From Sphingopyxis macrogoltabida (GTDB lineage: Bacteria; Pseudomonadota; Alphaproteobacteria; Sphingomonadales; Sphingomonadaceae), in assembly GCF_001307295.1 (NCBI RefSeq), contig NZ_CP012700.1, forward strand, positions 4,653,001 through 4,717,000: a stretch of 64,000 nucleotides of DNA. Direction: 5' to 3'. This document shows positions 14,988 through 21,604 of the stretch, piece by piece (the first letter of the stretch is position 1; every line of letters starts with the position of its first letter). The notes under the pieces are model-generated. The model made no database searches. It was not told where the DNA came from and saw only the letters and a list, made by a program, of their open reading frames with translations. A program made the position numbers and the translations under genes.

Positions 14988-15386
14988 GTGCCTGCCCAGA
15001 TCACTCTGCCCATCGTCGGAACCCGGTTTCCGAACAAGGACCCAAAGGAACCGACGCGGCAATTCGCGCTCGAACTGTGCGAGCCAGGCGAAGAGGTCAC
15101 GCTCCGCCTCGACCCGGCCAACAAGCATGACGAACATGCGATCGAGGTCCGCAATTCGCGCGATATGATGATGGGTTATATCCCGGCGAACCGGGCGGTC
15201 TACGTCGGGATGCAGATCCGGCGCAGTTCGGCCGCGGCGATCTTTCAGGGGCGCACCGAGCGCGGCGGGTTCATCCGAATCGCCTTCGACGGGGATAAGC
15301 CCGTCCTGCCCAAGGATCCGGCCGACCAAAGCACCGCCGACGACTTCCAGCCCGACCCGGAATATCCCGACGATTGGGGTGCGTAG
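14988..15386 (+). CDS. HIRAN-domain protein
   Basis: This 132-aa protein is almost entirely one HIRAN domain: VGTRFPNKDPKEPTRQFALE, then LRLDPANKHDEHAIEVRNS and MGYIPANRAV. HIRAN domains, known from Rad5/HLTF, bind 3' single-stranded DNA ends or damaged DNA; free-standing bacterial and phage versions exist. The acidic C-terminal tail (DDFQPDPEYPDDWGA) is not part of the domain. The GTG start lies four bases after the preceding stop, so the gene belongs to the repressor operon. It may serve phage DNA repair or a defense/counter-defense task. Confidence 0.82.
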   Translation: MPAQITLPIVGTRFPNKDPKEPTRQFALELCEPGEEVTLRLDPANKHDEHAIEVRNSRDMMMGYIPANRAVYVGMQIRRSSAAAIFQGRTERGGFIRIAFDGDKPVLPKDPADQSTADDFQPDPEYPDDWGA

Positions 15387-15393
15387 GACATAT

Positions 15394-15474
15394 ATGCCCG
15401 CATAGGGCATTTTCGGCATTGACACATGCCCAATTAGGGCACATTAAATCCGGGACTGGGCACATCAGGTGCCC
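15394..15474 (+). promoter_or_regulatory. Promoter with three operator palindromes for the small-gene operon
   Basis: Three palindromes follow each other with exactly 32-bp spacing: ATGCCC-GCATA-GGGCAT (15394-15410), ATGCCC-AATTA-GGGCAC (15426-15442), and GGGCAC-ATCAG-GTGCCC (15458-15474), where the half sites are swapped. A consensus TTGACA box lies at 15419-15424 and a CATTAAAT stretch at the -10 distance (about 15442-15449). The middle palindrome fills the spacer, so bound repressor would block RNA polymerase. The half sites match those in the CI/Cro region, which suggests control by the same repressor. Confidence 0.75.
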
Positions 15475-15492
15475 GGCACCGGAGGTCGAACA

Positions 15493-15618
15493 ATGCAGCC
15501 TGCCCACGAGCAGCCGGACACCGCTCAGACGGTCGTCGATATCAGGCTCGCGCATTTCGCTATTGCCTTTACCTTTCTGACCATCGGTGTGCCGCTGATC
15601 TTGGCGATGTTGCGGTGA
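15493..15618 (+). CDS. 41-aa membrane protein, first gene of the operon
   Basis: This short gene has a strong ribosome binding site (GGAGGT) seven bases before its ATG. The product begins MQPAHEQPDTAQTVVDIRLA and then has one membrane helix (FAIAFTFLTIGVPLILAML). It ends by overlapping the next start (GTGA). It is the first open frame behind the operator-controlled promoter. Single-pass proteins of this size in phages can act as spanin- or holin-like or exclusion proteins, but no lysis genes are nearby, so the role is open. Confidence 0.65.
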   Translation: MQPAHEQPDTAQTVVDIRLAHFAIAFTFLTIGVPLILAMLR

Positions 15619-15908
15619 CCGGCCCTTCCGTCTTCGAGGGCTTTGCCCCGGCCCGGCTGCGCACCAGCGCCGCCTGCCTCGCAGACGCCGAGGCGGCGCT
15701 TGAAGCTGAGTGGCGCCGCGAGCAGAATGCCGAACAGGATCCGCTCGGCGAACGCCCGCTCGATCTCAAGCTGCTTGTCGGCATGGAGGTCGCGGCCGTC
15801 GAACCGCATCGCGATGGCTGGCGGATGCGCTTCGGCTGCGGGACCGTGATCCATTTCAACCGCGGCGCGACATTCGACGTGGCCGGCCATTCGGTGATCG
15901 AGCCATGA
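15615..15908 (+). CDS. Hypothetical phage protein
   Basis: This 97-aa protein is of unknown function. It has an alanine/glutamate-rich helical first half (ACLADAEAALEAEWRREQNA) and a beta-rich second half (GMEVAAVEPHRDGWRMRFGC) that ends in a short beta sheet-like tail. Its GTG start overlaps the stop of the small membrane protein and its stop overlaps the next ATG (ATGA), so it is translated as part of the chain. I see no catalytic motif. Confidence 0.6.
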   Translation: MTGPSVFEGFAPARLRTSAACLADAEAALEAEWRREQNAEQDPLGERPLDLKLLVGMEVAAVEPHRDGWRMRFGCGTVIHFNRGATFDVAGHSVIEP

Positions 15909-16210
15909 TCGATCCGAACAACCGGCTCTACGCCCTCGATCTGCTCCATCGCGCCGGCACCGCCTACGACGCGCGCGACATCAGCGTGATCGCCTCGATC
16001 CTGCCGGTCATCGAGGCCGATGTGATCGCCGAGATCGAGCGTCCGATCGGCGAGGGCATCAGCGCGGCGCAAGCCGTGTGCGCTGCACGCATCGGCACCG
16101 GCTGCCACCGCCCCAACTCCGAACCCCCGGCCTCTCCGACCACGCCGGGTCAACCTGCCGCCGCCCCCGCAACAGTTCACGCGGCGGGCGGCGGCCATTT
16201 TGGAGATTGA
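15905..16210 (+). CDS. Hypothetical phage protein
   Basis: This 101-aa protein starts MIDPNNRLYALDLLHRAGTA and is helical in its first 60 residues, followed by a low-complexity alanine/proline tail (PTTPGQPAAAPATVHAAGGG). The ATG overlaps the upstream stop. No function is recognised; the disordered tail resembles a linker that may tether a partner. Confidence 0.55.
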   Translation: MIDPNNRLYALDLLHRAGTAYDARDISVIASILPVIEADVIAEIERPIGEGISAAQAVCAARIGTGCHRPNSEPPASPTTPGQPAAAPATVHAAGGGHFGD

Positions 16211-16213
16211 TGG

Positions 16214-16546
16214 ATGACGGCCGAGCGCGATGCAGAAACGATGGCGACCGTCGAGGACGCCCAGATGCTGCTGCTGATGGAACTCTGTGACGAATTCCGG
16301 CAGGCGGTCTTTGCGCGTCTCGACCCGGCCGAGCCGCGCGAAACCATCGCGATTGCCATGACCGCGGGCATCATGTTCGCCGGCATGCAGGCCGGTCACC
16401 TCATTGCGATGGGCGACTATGTCGAATCGCCCGAACTCAATCAGCAGATGTCGCAGATGCTGGAGACGAACTTCCCGCTCGGCATCAATTTCGGAAAGCT
16501 CCGCGCCGCCCGCCAATTGGCCGCGCTCGAAGCGAGCATGAACTGA
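16214..16546 (+). CDS. Hypothetical phage protein
   Basis: This is a 110-aa, mainly alpha-helical protein, acidic at the N-terminus, with a methionine-rich middle (AIAMTAGIMFAGMQAGHLIA) that is amphipathic rather than a clear membrane span. It has a GGAG ribosome binding site and is three bases from the preceding gene. The function is unknown; the one-base overlap with the next ATG places it in the same transcript. Confidence 0.55.
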   Translation: MTAERDAETMATVEDAQMLLLMELCDEFRQAVFARLDPAEPRETIAIAMTAGIMFAGMQAGHLIAMGDYVESPELNQQMSQMLETNFPLGINFGKLRAARQLAALEASMN

Positions 16547-16878
16547 TGCCTTTCTTCACCAAAAAGCCCGTCCGCATCGAAGCCGTGCAGTTCCTGCGCA
16601 TCATGCCGGCGAGCGGCAACCCCTTCTTCGCCGAGGATGACAGCCTGGACGCATCGTGGCCGACCTGGCTGGTCGAAGCGCTGTGCAAGCAGTCGTGGCA
16701 GGAAGGCGCGATGTGGGTCAACACCTTCAATTCGCTCCACATCCGCACCCTCGAAGGCATCATGCTCGTGAGTCCGAACGACTGGGTCATCTGCGGCGTC
16801 AAGGGCGAACTCTACCCGTGCAAGCCTGACATTTTCGCCGTGACCTATGACGCGATCGCCGAGGAACCGGCATCATGA
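16546..16878 (+). CDS. Conserved phage protein, PGDYG-like
   Basis: This is a 110-aa protein. The second half contains TLEGIMLVSPNDWVICGVKG, then ELYPCKPDIFAVTYDAI. This is a recurrent phage motif (TLEG.....GDW(I/V)I.GVKGE.YPCKPDIF..TY) seen in many tailed phages, where Asn-Asp replaces the usual Gly-Asp here. Its biochemical function is not known to me. The N-terminus (FTKKPVRIEAVQFL) also matches this group. It is probably a small soluble accessory protein. Confidence 0.7.
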   Translation: MPFFTKKPVRIEAVQFLRIMPASGNPFFAEDDSLDASWPTWLVEALCKQSWQEGAMWVNTFNSLHIRTLEGIMLVSPNDWVICGVKGELYPCKPDIFAVTYDAIAEEPAS

Positions 16879-17315
16879 AGGGTGCCGACCAGTGCCCGAA
16901 ATGCGCGAGCCGCGCGACCATCGACGTCGACGCGCCCAGCCCGAAGGGCTTCTATTCGCGCGATGTCCGCGTGTGTCGGAATTGCCAGACCATATGGGAG
17001 CCGTTCAACCCGGCCGACATGTTCGACCCGGCCGACCGGCTCGCGAGCTTCAGCGAGCCGTGCAACAATTGCGCCTTCCGCACCGGTTCGCCCGAGCAGA
17101 AGGATAAGGAAGAGTGGAAGAAGACGATCGCCGCGCTGAAGGCGGGCGGCCAATTCTTCTGCCACAAGGGTGTTCCGATCGACATCAAGAACGCGAATGG
17201 CTTCGCCTATCCCGAGGATGGCAAGAACCCGCGCAAGATGCGCCTTTGCCGCGGGTACCTAAATATGTGGGCCGCCCAGATCTCCAAGGAGATGGCGGCG
17301 GAGGGGCTTTCGTGA
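16875..17315 (+). CDS. Zinc-ribbon-like phage protein
   Basis: This 146-aa protein carries two CxxC pairs at the N-terminus (QCPKCASRATI and RVCRNCQTIWEP), a classic zinc ribbon. A third cluster follows (EPCNNCAFRTGSPEQ, then FFCHKGVPID and LCRGY). The first part resembles transcription-factor-like zinc ribbons; the second may bind another metal. The ATG overlaps the preceding stop. Such proteins in phage early operons often bind nucleic acid or host transcription proteins; this one is unassigned. Confidence 0.65.
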   Translation: MKGADQCPKCASRATIDVDAPSPKGFYSRDVRVCRNCQTIWEPFNPADMFDPADRLASFSEPCNNCAFRTGSPEQKDKEEWKKTIAALKAGGQFFCHKGVPIDIKNANGFAYPEDGKNPRKMRLCRGYLNMWAAQISKEMAAEGLS

Positions 17316-17755
17316 CCGACCGCGCCGACCAGAAGCTGCGCGAGGCCGAGGACTTGCGCGCCCGCCTGATCAGCGAAGGCCGCCACCGCGACGCGGAGAT
17401 TATCCGCAGCCTCGCCGCGACCTATCGCGCCAGCCGACAGGCCAACGCGCTCCTGCAAGCCGACAACCAGGCGCTCAAAGATGGCAAGCCCGACGGCGGC
17501 ACGATCGACATGGACTATCCGGCGCGGGCCCGCGCCAAGATCGCCGAGATCCATGCAGCGCTTCCGGCCGACGCGACGTTCAGCATGCGCGTCAGCGCGC
17601 TCAAGCGCGGCTATCCTTTCGGCGAGCGGCGTTTCTGGCCCTATCAGGCTTGGCTACAGGAGCGCGCCAAATATCTGCGCCAGTATGACCCCGAAACCCC
17701 TCTCGGGCCCCTGCTCGAAGGCGTCAGCTTTCCTTATCAGGAGAGGGCAGCATGA
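17312..17755 (+). CDS. Hypothetical phage protein with coiled-coil N-terminus
   Basis: This 147-aa protein begins with a long charged helix (DQKLREAEDLRARLISEGRH) and a second helical run (ATYRASRQANALLQADNQAL), which would form a coiled coil or helical hairpin. The C-terminal half has RVSALKRGYPFGERRFWPYQ, an aromatic-rich motif that recurs in phage proteins annotated only as hypothetical. The GTG start overlaps the upstream TGA. It may be a DNA-binding or bridging protein. Confidence 0.6.
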   Translation: MTDRADQKLREAEDLRARLISEGRHRDAEIIRSLAATYRASRQANALLQADNQALKDGKPDGGTIDMDYPARARAKIAEIHAALPADATFSMRVSALKRGYPFGERRFWPYQAWLQERAKYLRQYDPETPLGPLLEGVSFPYQERAA

Positions 17756-18171
17756 CCGAATTCGTCGAGGCAATCTGTTGTTGGAAAGAGTGCCGCATTT
17801 CGTTTGGGATCGAGGCTGCTCGTCATGCCCAACTCAAACGCAACGGCGACCAATTCTTCTGTACGAACGGCCATAATCAATATTATCCGCGGGGCAAGTC
17901 GACTGAGCAGAAGCTCCGCGAGGAACTGGAAGCACAGCGACAGCGCGCCGAGCGCGCGGAGCAGCGGGTTGCCGAGGTGCAGGATAGGGCATCGCATCAC
18001 AAGGCGAGCGCCTCCGCCTACAAAGGCCAGGTTACCAAAATCAAGAAGCGCGTCGGCGCGGGCATCTGCCCGTGCTGCAATCGCCACTTCGCCAACCTGT
18101 CGCGCCACATGGCCGGGCAGCATCCCGAATTCGCCGAAATTAAAGAGGAGGCCACCGGTGCTCACCAGTGA
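17752..18171 (+). CDS. C2H2-like zinc-finger phage protein
   Basis: This 139-aa protein has an N-terminal pair of cysteines (AICCWKEC), a later FFCTNGHNQYY segment, a long coiled coil (QKLREELEAQRQRAERAEQR), and a C-terminal CPCCNRHFANLSRHMAGQHP that fits a C2H2 finger (C-x2-C-x11-H-x4-H). Classical C2H2 fingers are scarce in bacteria except Ros/MucR-like and phage proteins. It is translated by ATGA overlap from the gene before. DNA or RNA binding is likely; the target is unknown. Confidence 0.68.
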   Translation: MTEFVEAICCWKECRISFGIEAARHAQLKRNGDQFFCTNGHNQYYPRGKSTEQKLREELEAQRQRAERAEQRVAEVQDRASHHKASASAYKGQVTKIKKRVGAGICPCCNRHFANLSRHMAGQHPEFAEIKEEATGAHQ

Positions 18172-18472
18172 AACCGCATATCGCATCGCCGTCGCGTATA
18201 AGGAAATCGAAAGCGGTGAGCAGCTGCTCACCGACGTCAAGGCCGCAATGGAGAAGGTTGCCGCCGTCGACATTCGGGATGCATTCGGGCGCCCGGTTCG
18301 GCGTATCGAAATGGGGATCCCCTCCGGCGACAATAGCCGCCGCCTGCTACACGTAGAATATGATCTCGCTGTTCCCGTGATCGAGGCGCACATCGCGCAG
18401 ATGCGCGCACGGCTGAAAGCGCTGAATGAGATCGCGCGCGCCGAGGTCGGCGGCGGGGAGGCGGGAGAGTGA
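18158..18472 (+). CDS. Hypothetical phage protein
   Basis: This 104-aa protein starts at a GTG behind a strong AAGAGGAGG site and overlaps the zinc-finger gene end. It begins MLTSETAYRIAVAYKEIESG and is helical, ending with HIAQMRARLKALNEIARAEV. The mix of amphipathic helices suggests an oligomer or host-factor binder. No family is recognised. The next gene overlaps its stop (GTGA). Confidence 0.55.
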   Translation: MLTSETAYRIAVAYKEIESGEQLLTDVKAAMEKVAAVDIRDAFGRPVRRIEMGIPSGDNSRRLLHVEYDLAVPVIEAHIAQMRARLKALNEIARAEVGGGEAGE

Positions 18473-18708
18473 CCGGCCGCCCGACCCGCGAGGACCTGCA
18501 GCATCAGGTCGACACCTTCAACGCCCGGTACCCGATTGGCCAGCGCGTCACCCTGCGCAAAGACGACGGTACCGATGTCGACACCCGGACGCGCGCCCGC
18601 GCCGCCATCCTGTCGGGCCACTCGGCCGTGATCTGGCTGGAGGGCGTGAGGGGCTGCTATCTGCTCGACCGGGTCACGCCTATCAAGAGCGACGAGGTGG
18701 CAGCATGA
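18469..18708 (+). CDS. Small hypothetical phage protein
   Basis: This is a 79-aa protein with a short N-terminal helix and a beta-rich core (GQRVTLRKDDGTDVDTRTRA, HSAVIWLEGVRGCYLLDRVT). The pattern V.L.KDDG...DT.TR..A..L.G..AV(I/V)W(L/V).G..G.Y.LDRV is typical of a small conserved phage family of unknown function. The GTG start overlaps the upstream TGA and its end overlaps the next ATG. Confidence 0.62.
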   Translation: MTGRPTREDLQHQVDTFNARYPIGQRVTLRKDDGTDVDTRTRARAAILSGHSAVIWLEGVRGCYLLDRVTPIKSDEVAA

Positions 18709-19247
18709 CCATCCCGCTGCTGTCGACATTGCGCGAGCCGCCGGTGCCCGGACGTTACTACATCGTGCCGGTCATCGACTTCATCTATTGCAACCGCGAA
18801 GGGCAATGGCCGACGCTCGGGCCACTGCACCACGATCGCGGTGAGATCGGTTTTGAGCCGCTTCACTTTCATGTCGACCTGCGCTTCCTCACCGCGCGGC
18901 AGGCGAAGCAAGTCAGCAACTGTTATTGGCCGGGGAGCGCTGAGGCGGCCGTTACCGCCGCCCCGCTGAACTACCGCGGGCGAGAAGTTCCTCTGAAGCC
19001 ATATCTCGCGAAGCGCCGCTGTCGCGTAGATGGTTGGAATTATTCGCCACCTACCCGACCGCGCTGGCTGGACGCCTTTGATCGACGCTTCGGTGAAGTC
19101 GCGGAACCGCGGCGTTTGGCGGACGGTCGTTTGCTTTGTCCGCATCGCAAAGTCGATCTTTCGTCATTCCGGCCCGACGCGGATGGCATTGTGACCTGCC
19201 CGCTTCATGGGCTGCGGGTCCGTTGCGGAGGCTCGATCAATGACTGA
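18705..19247 (+). CDS. Rieske-like [2Fe-2S] motif phage protein
   Basis: This is a 180-aa protein. The N-terminal half (PPVPGRYYIVPVIDFIYCNR, WPTLGPLHHDRGEIGFEPLH, HFHVDLRFL) is a conserved phage module. The C-terminal part has C-P-H then, after 17 residues, C-P-L-H-G (CPHRKVD...VTCPLHGLRV). This exactly fits the Rieske spacing (C-x-H, x15-17, C-x2-H) that ligates a [2Fe-2S] cluster. Rieske proteins normally serve in electron transfer or oxygenases; here it is a free-standing phage gene with no partner reductase nearby. Its substrate is unknown. Confidence 0.75.
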   Translation: MTIPLLSTLREPPVPGRYYIVPVIDFIYCNREGQWPTLGPLHHDRGEIGFEPLHFHVDLRFLTARQAKQVSNCYWPGSAEAAVTAAPLNYRGREVPLKPYLAKRRCRVDGWNYSPPTRPRWLDAFDRRFGEVAEPRRLADGRLLCPHRKVDLSSFRPDADGIVTCPLHGLRVRCGGSIND

Positions 19248-20034
19248 CCAGCTAAAGCCGACACAGGCTGATCGTGACGCGGCGGCGGATAGCTATGTCG
19301 CCGACTATCCGAAGCGTGAAGATACCAATTTCACGCTTCGGATTCGTGCTGGCAAGTGCGATCGTGCCAGCCGCGTCCAAGCCTTCACCCGCCACCGCCT
19401 CTCCCATTCAGGCAATGCCGAGCGGGAGAGTGGGGAGGAGTATTGCCCCAGTTGCCTATGCGATTTGTGCCAGCGGCGAAATCAGGATGTGAGTATCAAG
19501 GCGACGCTCGCCGAAGACAGCGACGCGCGGTGCTGGTCCTGCTCTTGCGGTTGGATCGGCTGCTACACCAACGCCGATTTAGCCGAGTATGGCGAGCCGT
19601 CCGAGTGCCAGAGTTGCTACCGAGAACGCCTCTCCGAATGCGATCCTGCCCGCGCCTCTCTCTCTGCATCCGGTGCAGCTATCGAGCAAGTGGCTCCATC
19701 TCACAAACTGGGCGATGTCGAACGTGTCGCGCGGGCTCTTTGGGTGCACGAGAAAGGCGCATATGTCAGAGACCCCGGCGCGGTTTGGGACGATCCGGCA
19801 AGCGTCGAACACCCGCTCTACTGGACGCAACAGATGGCCGACAATCACCCGGCCTATCGGGAGAAAGCTCTTGTCGCTCTCGCCGCCCTCACCGACCAGT
19901 CACAGACTGACCGGCTGCGGGAGGCGGTCGTCAATGCCCTGAAAATCCTTGAACGCAACCTGCATCGCCAGACTGAAAAGTGCGACGACGCGGTGAATAT
20001 TCTCCGCGCCGCCCTCTCGGAGACCCGGCCATGA
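19240..20034 (+). CDS. Cysteine-rich phage protein
   Basis: This 264-aa protein starts MTDQLKPTQADRDAAADSYV, a phrase found at the start of many sphingomonad phage proteins. Its middle has closely spaced cysteine pairs (YCPSCLCDLCQRR and RCWSCSCGWIGC, then ECQSCYRE), which look like zinc ribbons. The C-terminus is helical, ending with NILRAALSETRP, an ending that recurs in the gene at 20,317. The start overlaps the upstream stop by eight bases. Function is unknown; nucleic-acid binding is plausible. Confidence 0.58.
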   Translation: MTDQLKPTQADRDAAADSYVADYPKREDTNFTLRIRAGKCDRASRVQAFTRHRLSHSGNAERESGEEYCPSCLCDLCQRRNQDVSIKATLAEDSDARCWSCSCGWIGCYTNADLAEYGEPSECQSCYRERLSECDPARASLSASGAAIEQVAPSHKLGDVERVARALWVHEKGAYVRDPGAVWDDPASVEHPLYWTQQMADNHPAYREKALVALAALTDQSQTDRLREAVVNALKILERNLHRQTEKCDDAVNILRAALSETRP

Positions 20035-20330
20035 AGGCGCTCATGGAGGATCGGTCGGCACGCGCGGAGGTCCGCAACCCTGTTCTAGCGCTGCCCGCGA
20101 TGCATCGCCTGGCCGAACTGTCGGAGGAAGAGAGCGGCGCGGTTATCGCCGTGATGCTCGACCTGAAAGCCGACGCAGCCGAGCGCGCACAGGAATGCTG
20201 GCGGCGGCATAAAGGGCCGATGGCAGCCTATTGGAAGGCCGTTAGCGTCTACGCCGGCCATACAGCAAAAGCACTCCGCCGCCTGTCCGCCCTCCGCGCT
20301 CAATCAACCGGGGAGAATGATCGTGGGTGA
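20031..20330 (+). CDS. Hypothetical phage protein in a repeated gene module
   Basis: This 99-aa helical protein begins MKALMEDRSARAEVRNPVLA and ends RRLSALRAQSTGENDRG. Both its first bases and its last bases are nearly copied at the gene starting at 20,811, while the middle is different. It therefore looks like one unit of a module with conserved ends. The ATG overlaps the upstream stop. Function is unknown. Confidence 0.55.
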   Translation: MKALMEDRSARAEVRNPVLALPAMHRLAELSEEESGAVIAVMLDLKADAAERAQECWRRHKGPMAAYWKAVSVYAGHTAKALRRLSALRAQSTGENDRG

Positions 20331-20814
20331 GATGAAGCGCAGCACTGCGCAATTTTTCTTCGAGATGGGATTCGGAGCCTGTTACGCCGAGGCGATTATC
20401 CGCAACAGTAACAAGATTCCATTTGCGCTGTCAGACGCGGAAATCGAACGCCAGTGGGCTATCTCGCAAGAGGCATATGACGACCCTGCCGAGTTGGATG
20501 AGATGCTGGCGAAAGTGTCTGCCGCCGACTCCGATGTTATCGGAAAGCTGGTGGAGGCGCTTAGCGAAGCGGGAACCGTGCTGCGCCTCGTTGAAAAGCC
20601 GAGTGAGCCCGATCCTGATTACCACGACCGCATCGCAGAGCTTGGAGATGAGATCGGATATGGCGCTCTCATGTCGGGCGCTCAGGCGGCGTGGAGGGAA
20701 GCGCTGGTGGAGTATGGAGCGGTCGGCGGCGAATTTGTCGCCGGGCCTTGCCAAGCAACAGTTACCCGGGCGCTCGGAGTAATCCGCGCCGCCCTCGCGG
20801 AGACCCAGCCATGA
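20317..20814 (+). CDS. Hypothetical phage protein
   Basis: This 165-aa acidic, helical protein starts behind a GGGGAGA site at MIVGEMKRSTAQFFFEMGFG. It ends IRAALAETQP, similar to the end of the protein encoded at 19,240. The middle contains an EALSEAGTVLRLVEK helix and EYGAVGGEFVAGPCQATVTR. No family is recognised; the shared junction sequences tie it to the repeated module of this stretch. Confidence 0.55.
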   Translation: MIVGEMKRSTAQFFFEMGFGACYAEAIIRNSNKIPFALSDAEIERQWAISQEAYDDPAELDEMLAKVSAADSDVIGKLVEALSEAGTVLRLVEKPSEPDPDYHDRIAELGDEIGYGALMSGAQAAWREALVEYGAVGGEFVAGPCQATVTRALGVIRAALAETQP

Positions 20815-21083
20815 AGGCGCTCATAGAACGGGTGGAGGGGGAGATCACCCCCTTTGTCGAAAGCCAATGCGCTGTCGGCGGCAGCTACTGCGAGGCGTGG
20901 CACGACTGGTTCTGGGCCTCCGCCGATGCCGATCCGGCTTGCAATGACGAAGATCGCGATCCGAAACCGCTGACTGATTTCCCGTTCGAGGTCGGCAAAT
21001 GCTTCGATGTCGCCCGTTGCCGCCTCCGCGCCGCCGCCCTCCGCGCTCAATCAACCGGGGAGAATGATCGTGTCGAAGACTGA
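20811..21083 (+). CDS. Hypothetical phage protein in a repeated gene module
   Basis: This 90-aa protein begins MKALIERVEGEITPFVESQC and ends ALRAQSTGENDRVED. It has a middle with CDVARCRLRA-type residues and aromatic WHDWFWASADADPACNDED. Its start (42 bases with two mismatches) and its end (39 identical bases) match the gene at 20,031, but the central part does not. This suggests recombination at conserved gene borders. Function is unknown. Confidence 0.52.
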   Translation: MKALIERVEGEITPFVESQCAVGGSYCEAWHDWFWASADADPACNDEDRDPKPLTDFPFEVGKCFDVARCRLRAAALRAQSTGENDRVED

Positions 21084-21333
21084 CTATGTGCGGTCGGAAG
21101 CCCGACGGAACACGACGTTCGATCATCATTGCCACTGGCCTGGCTGCGACAAGAGCGTCCCGCCCGCGATGTGGGGATGCAAGCGGCATTGGTTCAAACT
21201 GCCGCTTCGCCTCCGCAACAAGATTTGGGCGACCTATCGACCGGGGCAGGAGATCACGAAAGACCCCAGCGCCGAATATCTCGCCGTCGCCCGCGAGGTC
21301 CAAGACTGGATCGGGGAGAATGATCGTGGGTGA
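21064..21333 (+). CDS. Conserved cysteine/histidine phage protein
   Basis: This 89-aa protein has the motif HHCHWPGCDKSVPPAMWGCK, then RHWFKLPLRLRNKIWATYRP. The pattern C.WPGC...VPPA.WGC..HWF.LP..LR..IW is a recurrent small phage family and probably binds one zinc ion through C/H residues. The start at 21064 lies in the repeated junction GGGGAGAATGATCGTG; a GTG six bases later is also possible. It ends in IGENDRG, which copies the end of the 20,031 gene. Confidence 0.65.
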   Translation: MIVSKTDYVRSEARRNTTFDHHCHWPGCDKSVPPAMWGCKRHWFKLPLRLRNKIWATYRPGQEITKDPSAEYLAVAREVQDWIGENDRG

Positions 21334-21604
21334 GATGAAACCGGACCTCTCCGGCATCCTTGGCGAATGCGCCGACTTGATCCAGCATATCCTTTACACC
21401 CCCGGCTATGGCGACGATGTCAATTCGCGCGAGGAAGCACAGGATCATATTGAGCGAGCCCGCGCGGCCATCGCCGCATGGAACCGGCGCCCCGCCGACG
21501 AGCAGCTATGGTCGCGCGCCGTGCGCGGGATCAAGGCCGCGCTCGCCGGCGACATCGACGTGCTCGACATGGCCGAGGTCAACCGCGTGATGGGATGGGA
21601 TTGA
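21320..21604 (+). CDS. Hypothetical phage protein
   Basis: This 94-aa helical protein begins MIVGEMKPDLSGILGECADL, again from the repeated junction, and continues with NSREEAQDHIERARAAIAAW. The end (AEVNRVMGWD) lies directly before the next gene (TGATG). The first five codons match the start of the 20,317 gene. Function is not assigned. Confidence 0.52.
   Translation: MIVGEMKPDLSGILGECADLIQHILYTPGYGDDVNSREEAQDHIERARAAIAAWNRRPADEQLWSRAVRGIKAALAGDIDVLDMAEVNRVMGWD

Noticed and set aside
15394..15474. Three evenly spaced palindromes as a tiny CRISPR array
   Set aside because: The repeats are imperfect operators with a promoter inside, the intervals between them are only 15 bases, and no cas gene is present.
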